From Ceriagrion tenellum (Eukaryota; Arthropoda; Insecta; Odonata; Coenagrionidae): 64,000 bases of DNA. Shown here piece by piece: positions 11,587-22,900 of the stretch (its first letter is position 1; each line of letters starts with the position of its first letter). The notes beneath the pieces were generated by a model, which was not told the origin of the DNA, ran no database searches, and saw only the letters and a program-made list of their open reading frames with translations. The stretch is taken from assembly GCA_963169105.1 (NCBI GenBank), contig OY720639.1:120425117-120489116 (forward strand), written 5' to 3'. The position numbers and the translations under genes are program-made.

Positions 11587-13679
11587 ATTGTAATCTTTGA
11601 ACAAGCCGAAATAAGTTGAAAAGTGATTGGCCAAAGGACAAGAAATCGCACGAACAACAAAGTAAATTAACTGTTCAAAAGTCACTCCCTACGCCCTAGG
11701 AGATGAAAATTTACTTTGATAAAATTCAACTTCAATACAGCCGAAAATAAATAATTATCCATTCTATAAATGCAATTTCAGACACTAAAATGACCATTGG
11801 GTATTCCGGTTGAATGAAGTAGAGTTACCACTACGCTAATCAAAACCAGTTATATTTACAAGTAATGCAGCTATTACTGTCTTAATAGGGCTTAATGCTT
11901 AGTTAAAATCAATTAAATTAACTTTCAAATTTCCAATCATGGTTCTTCAAAAGTCTAATGTGGATGATAATCAAGAATTTCCTCATGAATGGTAGACAGC
12001 AGTATTACATCTGGGCGCAATTTTTGAACAAACAAGCTTTCAACCTCCACATTAGGTGGTATACCTAAGCAACCAATCGATCAATTTTTTTCAGAAGGCA
12101 AAATAAGCTGGGAATATTTGAAATTGATATTTCAAAAGCAATACAAGCGAAATACATATCTCGTTTTGAGAGGATTTTAGTTTTGTTCCCCAATTTTTAC
12201 ATTAGCATACAGGAGCTTACAGAAATTACGTAAACTAAGTTTGAGAACTATAAAATAGGAAATAGGGTGAAATAATAACATTGCTATTTTTTTCACACTT
12301 AATTTTAAAACCGATAATTCGTAGTTTACTAGAATATGCTACTATGCAAACAAAACTTCGTGCACATATTTTACAGAATTTATGTTAGTACCATAATTAT
12401 TCAATAGTACTTTTAAAATAGTAAATATTGAGGAAGTAAGACTTTATATTTGCTGGTGCTCATTGATTTTTTATTAATTTCTGAGAAAAGTCCAAATAGG
12501 ATATTAGCTATACATACCATTTCAGAGGATTTCCAATTCTCTTGATTTGTTGAAGTCCCTCTTAATGTGTGTTTCTTGCAATTTCGTTACACCTGCCTCC
12601 AATTAATGTGAACATCACTAGTCATAATTTTGCATTCCTCCATCCAATGGGGTTCCACAGTAATAACTCTAGACTGGTTTGGTAGGATCCAGGACGAGTA
12701 CACTTATACCAGAGACTCAAACCTTGATCCCTAAATATCCAGTGGAGTGCTTCATCTGGATAGGAGAATTCCCTGAGGATTTACGTGGGCTTTAATGGAA
12801 CGAGATATCTTAGACTGATGGACATACAGCATAACAAAGAAGTCTCAAGGGTGAACTTAGCACCACTTGTAGGTACTATTAACACTATTAAGTTATTGAA
12901 TTCAGTGCCGATACCTACTGAATGTAAAGGCCATTTCATTATAACTATGGCAATAGATGGTAGAAGTTAATGGAACTAATATCCGTAGTTTTCTTTCATA
13001 ACTGTAACTTTCAACCAGTTGAAATAACCTCAAGCTAAGGCTTCTCCAGAGAACTGTTAATTCTAGGGAGAGTTCTGAGTTGGGCTCTGAGAATTTTATG
13101 GCGTTTGAGCTTCATTTCAGTCAGTGATTTAATTGAATCTCACTTCCTACCTCATTTCAGCGATAGATGCTCATTAAATAAGTTTCAACGTCTGCGTTTC
13201 CTCATCATATATCTAAGAACCAGGATCTGAAGATGCCAACTGAAAAACTGATCTCAGCAATAAACAATAGGTAGAAAAGCCAAGAATGCACTCCTTCCAC
13301 TTATATTCGTACTCATAAATTACCATTAACTAATAATTTGAGTATTATCATAGGATGTTTATAATTAGCTCAAATAATAAATTATTATTTTATAAAAGGG
13401 TACAAATTACAGTCTGAAATCATACTGTACAACCATCAAATTTCAATAAAGTATCAATCAGAATAAAATATAAAATTTTTTCTACATAGGTACTTCAAAA
13501 TATCTTTGAATCTCAAACTTTTAAGTCAATTCCAAATTAGATATAGTTTACAGTACAAGGACATTAAAACACTTAGAAAAATATTTCATCAGATAATGTC
13601 CTCTTGGCGAGTTGTCAGATCACAAAATCTATAAAACCATGTACATAGTCATATTTTGAAATTTAAAATAGTACAGTCA
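11587..13679. other. Intergenic: CNEP1R1 5' flank and DUS1L 3' flank
   Basis: About 2.1 kb between two same-strand genes. The left part should hold the CNEP1R1 5' UTR and promoter, the right part the DUS1L 3' UTR (possible AATAAA near 12470, minus strand). No further gene seen. Confidence 0.6.
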
Positions 13680-13976
13680 TCAACTATTAAGAGTTGATTC
13701 AATTTCCGACTGATGATTGGACTGTTCTCCATTCTCACAATTTAATGTTTCACTCATGCTCACATCACTAGTCATTGCACCGGAAGTACTATTTGGGTCA
13801 CTAACTCCTTCAGGGTTTTCTTTATCACTCCTCTCTTCTATGCCTTCCTTTCCTTTCTTCTGCCATTTGAACTTTTTGCTTTTCACCATAAATCTGTGAG
13901 CAACACAATCTAGGATTTCATCATTGCACTTGATTTTACAGCAAGATCGGCACAATTTGAAGGCACATTTCAAACC
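13680..13976 (-). CDS. DUS1L: DUS1L exon 10 (terminal)
   Basis: 297 bp including TGA at 13682-13680, acceptor tttcttccag. Encodes GLKCAFKLCRSCCKIKC, VAHRFMVKSKKFKWQKK and a Ser/Glu-rich tail. No clear AATAAA was found within the next kilobase; one lies near 12470. Confidence 0.92.
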   Translation of the reverse strand, partial: GLKCAFKLCRSCCKIKCNDEILDCVAHRFMVKSKKFKWQKKGKEGIEERSDKENPEGVSDPNSTSGAMTSDVSMSETLNCENGEQSNHQSEIESTLNS

Positions 13977-16900
13977 CTGGAAGAAATTGAAATTATTATA
14001 ACACATTTTTACCACAAAATACTAAAACCCAAACGTCACTTATAAAAGAACACATGCACATATCAATATTGAATGCAAATTTCACCCAGAGCCACTCTTT
14101 ACCTAATTTCATTATCACCATCCTTTTTTAAAACACCAAGTTAATTAAGGACAAATGAACCACCGTTCAAAAGTCATTCCAGCTCATCAACCATGGCTCT
14201 AATACCACTCCTAAATTTTCTGCTTCTTGTTCCTGGCCTGCATTAACAATCTGCCTTAAAACTTATGCACAAGTCATACAGAATACTAAAGAAAGAATAA
14301 AAATTTTTTGTAATAAAAATATAAAGGGAATGTCCAGAATTACGTATTTAAAAAAAACTGGTTGGTGATAAGAGTGACTTTGGAAATGGTGAGGCACTAT
14401 GCTGATATCACAGCATAATTAAATAATTTTTTTCCATTCATTACTGATGTTACCCAAGAAGTGTTTTAGATAAAATATTAAATGGCATTGTTCAGTAAAT
14501 TTAAGAGACTACCTGTAAATGTATTGAAGCAAGGAAAATGCAATATTTTATCCCTGAATAATCATTGCAGTGCCTCAAAAAATAAATATTCCTCAAGTTA
14601 TGGTGTATTACCAGTGAATCTTGAGGATTAATACATACTTCTAGGTATTCCAGTGGTAATTGTACCAAGTTAGAATACTGCCAGATAATATTTAAATAAC
14701 CATCATGCCATTTCCTTAAGGGGTAGGCATAGTCAAAGAATTTCATTATCGCAATTTGCCCCAGAAAACTGGATTCCTATTAATGATTTCCTCCATGATG
14801 CCCAAACCACTCAACGCTTCCCCTACTCTTATGCATTGCTCCTTATACACTCCCCTTAAGACTCCTCCATTTTTAAGACTTCTTTCCCATTCTTTAGAAT
14901 TCTACCACATTAACCCATGACTTTCACAGTCCAATTGTGTGAGACCTGTCACATTTGTTTATATGCTTTCTTTAATTCTAATACATTAATGAAGGCCACC
15001 TGGGCCACAAACCATAGTGGTGGCTTGCACCTTATTTTGTAGATATAGAACCCACTACTAGGAGGCATGAGCAATGTACTGACACAATGGAACACACATT
15101 TAAAGTATGAGGACAAATATAAAGTGTAAGCACCTTTTCTCCACGAAGGGTTTAATAAAAAGGGAAATGGTCCCTTTAGGGGGTACACAAGGTAAGTAAA
15201 AGGTGAGAAATTGTATCTCTTTAAAGAGGAAAATGACAGTGGATCCTTTCCTCTGGAAGGCAAATGCAGACCCCAAGGAAGAACTAAGAAATATCCACCC
15301 ATGACAAAGCACGATACTTATTTTAACCTTGCCATTACATCACATAAACAATTAAATAAGTAATGAATAATATTCATATTCTAATGAACCTGAATGTTAG
15401 CTTTCCGTACGGTTTAGTGCCTTGCAGACTATTTGTCAATCATATTTATAATACCAACCATAGTTGTATCATAACTAATGTTGCATGGTAGCATATTAGT
15501 CTATGAAGCACGCTCCTAGTTTCTGGTCTGACCACGCATCATTGTTTCTGAGACATCATTGTCATCCATTGTTTCTGACTGTTTTTGGCCTGTACCTAGG
15601 GGCTGGGGGGAAAGTGTGTGGTTCTGATATGAATGGGGATGAGTGCTCTGGGCCTAGAGTAGAATATGCTACGTACAAAAAGCATTTTAATGTAATTCAA
15701 TAGGTTAATCAAAGGTAATGGGATTTACAAGGAATTTGGCATTTAGACATCTCAAAATGCATTTAGAGGCTGGAATGACATTATGAACAAGAGGAATTTC
15801 ATACAAATACACAATGCATCACTTTTTTATAAAAAAAATCCTACCATAGGGTTAAGACACTGTGCACATCGAGGTAAACCAGTTCTGCTGCCTCCACTAC
15901 CCTTCGCCCTCTTCTGTAGCTGTCGGAGTTTCCTCTTAGAAAGTATTCCAAACCCTCGACCTTCACCCTTGTCCTCCACATCAGGTGGATGTGGCCTTTT
16001 CATTGGCAGCGTTATCTCGTTGCCACTATCTTCCAAGTTTGGACCACTGCAAACATTTCCCTGTACATAAAATTAGAATCATCAAATATAATTTTAAACT
16101 TTAAAAGTAAAAAAAAAAATTTCTACTTATGGCTGTATAGGGGTCTTGAATCAGTTATGTATTAACTTTCTGCAACTTAAGGAAGTGAATTCAAACTTAT
16201 GGTTTTGCAACACCATCAAGTTAAATTTTATATCCTAGAAACTTTTCGCCAACAATAATAGCAGAACTTTCCAAAAATTCGATGACTTTTTGACACAGGA
16301 AGCCATATTTGATGAAATCAATACAAATTTTCATTCATACATGTTCGTTCACATTGTTGACAAAGGACTTCCCAGGACTTCCAAACAAGTCCAAAATGCC
16401 AATTAAATATCAAATGTAGTTAGGACAAGACCAATGGTACTGACATTCCAAAATCAGATACAGGGCTACAGAGCTCCTCAAACAAGGCAAAAGACAGTAC
16501 GTTGTCTACACTAGAGGCAAACTTGTAAGAAATAGTAACTTAAATAAAACTTTGTATACTCCACTATAGGTTTAATAACACAACCCGGGTTTCGACACTT
16601 CGTGTCATCTTCGAAACCCGGGTCATGTTATTAAACCTATAGTGGAGTATACAAAGTTTTATTTAAGTTACTATGAATTACTTCCACAAAGTCAAGCCTG
16701 GAACCATTTCCTTTGTTGTAAGAAATAATTAGTAAATGTACTCTTTGCACAGAGTGGGTTGAAAAAAGTTTGAGAATTGAATTCTACCAATGTTGAAAAA
16801 TTACATATTTGCATGGTAATTGACTTTATTTTTAAATGCAGGTCCTTAGCACAAAAAGAAAGATGAAATGCAAATTTTTTTTTAAAAGATTCATTTATGA

Positions 16901-19900
16901 AAATGCATGCAAATACATAAACACTCTTACTGTACTATTAAGGGGGGTTCACATGCATGTGTTCTATGCGAAACTAAGCATTGCCTCTCGCACGCACCCA
17001 ATCAGGTGCTTCGCCTCTTACACGTGGATTCGCAAGAGCAAAGTTGAGTTTTGCTTAACTTTCTACACATGTGACACGCTAGTTGGCTTGAAACAAATGG
17101 CAGACATGTTGAGTCATTTGTATTTACTTTGATGATTTACTAGGGTATATTAGCATGCACACAAGATATGTACATTTCAGTGTATCATTGCTATAGTGCT
17201 TGTATATTGCTATAGTGCTTGTATGTACCAGTTGTACTGCGGGCACATTAAGAACATTATAGACTAATTTCGATGCATAAACATCCCAGGCGAATTTGGT
17301 ACACCGTCAAAATATTCATCATAATTTAGGGTTCCCGGGCCATCCACCGTCCAGAGCATGAAGTCTGGTCGGAAATGAGCTATTTATAATCGTCTTTATT
17401 GCAAATCTTACCTTCAAGGAATGTTTACTGAGCAATCTGTGCCAAAAACTCTTCAAGACGGTAACATGACTTATCCGGCCATACTCAGAGTACAAGATGT
17501 AATATAATGTTTTCCCAATGTAAGTTGGAGATGAGTTTGGCTCGGTGGGTAGCGTGCTCGCTTCCGGCATCCAAGTTCGCTGGTTCAATTCCAGGTGTGG
17601 GTATATTTCTTTAATATTCCTGACCCTACTATAAGATTATTCACAATAAGAGCTAATATTTTGAGGAGAAGATTTTTGAGGAAAATTTATCTACCTCAAC
17701 TTTCGAATTAATTTCTAAACCATCTTCCAGTCAGTGAGGTAAGTGGAGATAGGGCAAAGAGGTAGGTTCCAAACTGAGGGGAGGGATGGATCTCAACGCT
17801 TGGTTAGAAAAATTAAATTAACGTGGTGGTCGCCAATCGTCTGCATTGTAATTTACATTTCTTCACTTTGAAGGAGATATGCAGCTCTCCTCTCGTGTCT
17901 GTGAAATAGCTACAATGTAAGCCATACGTACTCGGAGTTCTAGCTTTTTCCACGTCTATATTCAATTGCCGACAGATGTCAGCACGTGGAGTGGTCGCGA
18001 CTGATGACGACGTCACCTATGCTTGCATGTGAACCTTTTGCGTGGTTTCGCGTGAAACTGGGCGCACTCTTCGCACGAAACGCATGCATGAGAACGGGGC
18101 CTTAGAATTTGATACTCGAGAACTCAGTTTTTGACCTACCCTACTTCACATAATTTAGAAGAATTTTAACATTTAAACTGATGTAATGTCTTTTTACAGC
18201 CCAATGATGTCAATGACATCAAAGTCAAAATGACAGAATGCCTTTTTTTCTCATAATGTTCAAATATGTCTTTCATAAGTGCTCTACAGCTAAGTTGATA
18301 TTTTCAACATTACTGTCAATTATAAACAGTATTCCTAGTCCTATATGAACTTCTGACCGCAAAAATAAAAAAGTGACACAAAAGTAAAATCAATGTGATG
18401 CTAGATTTCCCCTGCTCTGATAATTGCCGACAAACACTCAGCCATGAATATGTAATCAATAGACCATTCAATCAATTACATGATTTGTGATATTTTGTAT
18501 CATCTATTGTACTTGTCAACAGGGGAAAAATAAATTACTAATTACTAATTACAAGCCAGAGCAACTGCCCCAATGAGATTCATCTGTTGTAATTACCCTC
18601 ATTTGTGTCTTAAGAGCAAATTTTCTGACAGCATAGGTATTTATAACAGATTTAAAATTCAATATTTGACTACAAATTACATTCACTAGTCTAATAATTT
18701 CCGCCACCACATACATTAGTCACCCCATCATCTGCATCAAGAGAATCCTTCTCTTTCTTTGACTCTGAGGCAGCATTCATTTTCCTATTCTCTAAGCGCT
18801 GTGACTGCTCAGCAAGCGTTGGACGAATGTACGGCTGACACAGCCATGGAGGATGCCATGGCCAAGGACTGCTTTTGGATTCTTCATCTGTTACAAATTA
18901 ATACACAAAATATGCAAATTATAGGCATAAACAAGAAACTATGACAGCAATCCAATTCAGATATAATACCTCAGTATATACCATTAAGTACATACTACAT
19001 TAGGTGTGAGTCTAGTTCATTCTTGGGAAGTGGCATGGATGATAGGCGAAGTGGCACTTATTATATAATTACTGTTACTAGAAAAAAGTATTAAATAAAT
19101 GAGATGACAGCTATCACCTCAGAATCTCTATTGATGGTGTAAAAAAAAATGAAATTTTACTAGCCATAAGCATTACTAAAGGCAAGAACAAAAACAGAGC
19201 TAGGCACCACAAATTGAAGACCATAATTCATGCCTATTGTTTAACATTTTCAACAGTTAACCAACATATTTTCTTTATCTTTTATAAACACTAAAGCCCA
19301 GCACACACTTATCCTCCCGCCACCATCTGCCTCCCAAAATATATGGCTAACTGAAACACATGGGTCATTCTGTGAGTTGGAGCATACAATTCCTCCCGGC
19401 CTTCATCCGCCACCATCTGTCTCTGTTTGCTCTGCCCGGAATTCTCGGTCGAGAATATTTGGCGGATGTGGAAGGGCGGTCAGAGGCTGGGAGGAATAGT
19501 ATGCGCTGGCTTCCGTCCATCTCCTCTAGGAGACAGCGGGCTTAAGTCCATTTTCATTTTGGCAGTTTTTTTTTTTGGCAGACGACGTAATATGCACACC
19601 CCTTGGAAAAAATGGTAGGAAGCTGGATGGAGGCGGGAAGATAGGTGTGCGGGAAGATAGGTGTGCAGTGGCTTAAGTTTCAAATGCGCAAGATATTAGT
19701 TTTTTTTCATTCATGGCTCAGAGGTTTTGTGCCAAAAATGTAAGACTGTGTCATGGCTGATTACAACAATTGGGCATGGTCCTTTCGTTGAATTAAAGAA
19801 GGAATCACTAGGTTTAAAACATGGATCACATAAACAATGAATACCGCTAGGAGAGGGCATGAGACTTTTTAGGGGCCAAAAGCTAATGAAAGGTCAGGTT

Positions 19901-22900
19901 GTTGTCTCCTAATTACGAAAATTATATTTAATTTGAAATCCGACAATTATATCAGCATTAACCCTCTTAGTGCTGACCCCTGCCAGTGGTTCTAGTGAGA
20001 AATGCGGAGGGTAACTAGAATGAAATGTATCACTCTAGGAAAATAAATATTATAAAGTTATTGTTTAAAATATCCATATGCAGTTTTTCTTATTGCGTAT
20101 GCATTGAATTAGAATGCTTATACTTCGTATAAAAAATAATTGTAATTATATTTGTGTTCAAAAGTTAAACAATATTTTGCCTATGAGCCGATATATCGGC
20201 CCACCGCACTAAAAGGGTTAATTAGTATCATAGGTGGAGACTTATTGTGAGATTTTGCTCAAAATTCATTCATTCAAATAGCATGATTGTTCACTTTAAT
20301 AAATATGAAAAGCTAATATTTAAAATACCAATTCATATTAATATCTTCCCTTCTGCCAAAAAAATGAAACTTGAAACGAAACAAGCCATGAGTAACGCCA
20401 CTCTGCAAGCTCTGAGTAATGCCATGCCACTTTGGAGTGCATATTATGCTCAATGCGTGGCCGCATCGAGCATTGAAGCACTCTGGTGTGTGAAACGCAA
20501 CGGCCGGGACCGCATCTATGCGATTGGAGCATAATACAGAATGCACTCAAAGTTAATTTTCGACAACAACGCAGTTTATTTGGTTGTTTTTGATTTTGAG
20601 TTGTATAGTTCACAAAATGGTAGAAATAAAATGTTGTAAGTGACCAGTGACTTGAAAAAGTGGCTCGGAAAGTTTTTAAAAAATTCTCTCATTTATAAGC
20701 AAAGTTACTTTGGTTCACTTAGTGCCTGCAATTAAGAATCAATAGATTTTAGTGAGAAAAAGATATTGCAGCACTTTTATTTTTTTCCAAGACAATTATT
20801 TATAGAGTTTAAGGGAAAATAAATATATATGTTCTTAAACTCAAAAGAAAATGGAAAACTGATTTTCTATAAATACGTGTTGATGATAAGAAGGAACATA
20901 AACTAAGTTTACCATTTGAACTCAGATCGATTTGGCCAGCTTAGCTCAGAATGGTAAACTTAACGGGCTAGCGATATAAGTGGGTTAACTCGGCCCGCTT
21001 TCTCTGCCAGTCTGAGATTTAAAATCACTATGAACTGATTCAAATCGATATTTCAATGGATTTTGCATTGGTAAACCAGGCGATCCAAGTCGGCTGGCTT
21101 AGAATGTTCAGATCGGTCCGAGATTATATCGATCTGAGTTCGATTTGTGAACATAGTGATAGATTATCTAACAATGAAAACAGGATTCATATTTCAAATA
21201 GGAGAGTCAATTAAAAAAAGATATTTACCCACAATACACTAATTATTCAACACATCGTTAACTAATATTACTCCTAGTGGGTCAGGATATTGATGAATAG
21301 TACACACCATGTTTCTCACATACAAGACATAAAAGCAAAGAAATTGAATTATTTCCCAAAAGTACACACATGATACCAGACAAGAAACGGATATTCATAT
21401 CACACGTCAGACAACAGCATTGTATAACCATGGGGCCTCTACACAATGGAACCATTACTTTTAATCATCTCCCCAAGCATCTAAACTGCATATTCAATCA
21501 TAATTTTCAAAGCACTTCTTTCTATATACTTCTTTCTAGAAATTACTACACTGCAGAGGAATTCCTTAATGACTTTATAAAGAGTTCAGATTGATGTGGT
21601 ATACCATGATGTAAGTATTTTGCCTGTACTGTCTTTGTTTTGTCTGAAATGTACAGCATTATACTTTTGTAAAATCACAGGACAAATCAGTTATTAATAT
21701 AGAGATGATTAGGTGTATTTCTGCCAAATTTTTAGTTAAGATGGAAGGATAGATGATGAGATAATATAAGGTGCTGGTAGAAAAGTCGTAGGTTTGGAGC
21801 ATTTCAAGGAATGAGTGTTCATTTAAGGAAGAATAAATCGCAGTATACAATAGTATTATCTTTCTGATGCAATTAAATGGCAGTGAAACCTGGGGATGAC
21901 AGGATAAGCATAAGAGTCCACTAAATGCAGAGGGAATGGTTACCTGAGAAGAGTGTTCCAGAAAATAAGGATGGTTAGAAATGAGTGGGTGATGAAAGAA
22001 TGCAGGTTAGATGCCCCAGTAATGCGCTTGGATGAATGGAGTGCGCTTCATTGGCTTGGCCATATTGAAAGAATGGATGAGAGTCAGATAACCAATCAGG
22101 TATTTGATAGCTTAGTGAACTGTGTTTGAAGAAGATGTAGACCACAATAATAATGCATCAATGTGGTAGAATTCTAAAGAGTGGGAATATAAGGAGTGGT
22201 ACAAATAGGAGAGCAGGTGTAAAGGAAGGCAAAAGTGTAAAAGGAGTGAAAGAGATTTGTAAAGAGAGGGCATTACAAAGGAGTCTACTAAAAGGAAGCC
22301 AGTTTTCTCAGGCAAATGGCAAAAATGAAATTTGTTGACACTGCCTACCTCAAAAGGGAATGGCATGATGCGTACATATGCATGTAACAATGCCTGCTTC
22401 CTCAAGCCAAGAGTGAACTCAAAAGATACATCAAATTATCATCAGGAAGCCTTACCTAGATTATCAATTTCAATAGTTTTACTATCTCCAGTTCCCTCCT
22501 CTCCTAGATGATAAGGTAGGAAGCGATCTCTCAAATCTTCAACAACTTTCTTGAATTCTTCTAGAGCTGAACTTTTTGCTAGATTTGTTCGTAAATCATA
22601 GTTAACTGGTAAGGATAAACTGTAAATAAAAAAATAACATGATAACCACTAGATTTCTCCATTGACAGAGGTTAATTCATACATTTCATCAATTTAATAT
22701 AAGTATGGTAAACCAGCAAATTATGTTGTGCAAAACATTTGTATTAATACAAATACATATCTTGTTTATGCTAAAGGAAAAAAAGGACAACTACCATCAA
22801 GTTCCCAGTCCAGAAGGCAATTTTACATGAACCGTATTTCCTGTCCTAATGGACCAGCCTATAGATTCAGTAATATTTCAAGTCAGATTTTAAAGGAAAA

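Larger units (their letters stand above)
16941..18102. mobile_element. Decayed TIR element, about 1.16 kb
   Basis: The left end (GGGGGGTTCACATGCATGTG) and the reverse complement of the right end (GGCCCCGTTCTCATGCATGC) are diverged terminal inverted repeats, both continuing into GCGAA. The left end is preceded, and the reverse complement of the right end likewise preceded, by TAA. No transposase is visible. The end motif resembles the GGCCCCGTTCACA type seen in Harbinger-like MITEs. A SINE head lies inside. Confidence 0.55.
16061..18714 (-). other. DUS1L: DUS1L intron 8
   Basis: Holds the 16532-16674 palindrome and the 16941-18102 TIR element with the SINE head; nothing recognised in 18103-18714. 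Confidence 0.7.
18888..22455 (-). other. DUS1L: DUS1L intron 7
   Basis: Holds two MITEs, a possible third and a decayed LINE A fragment. An open stretch at 20338-20613 has no recognisable product and looks like chance. Confidence 0.7.

Noticed and set aside
14949..15302. A 117-codon minus-strand frame in DUS1L intron 9
   Set aside because: No recognised motif, and splicing in phase from exon 9 to exon 10 leaves no role for it; probably chance.
16532..16674. Rho-independent-type terminator or CRISPR-like repeat
   Set aside because: The context is a eukaryotic intron; a single palindrome without spacers or a bacterial gene context supports neither.
16836..17132. Possible small gene in DUS1L intron 8
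   Set aside because: It overlaps the left end of the decayed TIR element and shows no protein family signal.
17531..17605. Functional tRNA gene
   Set aside because: A and B boxes are present, but the 5' and 3' ends do not pair as an acceptor stem and no pol III terminator follows at the expected place; SINE head or pseudogene preferred.
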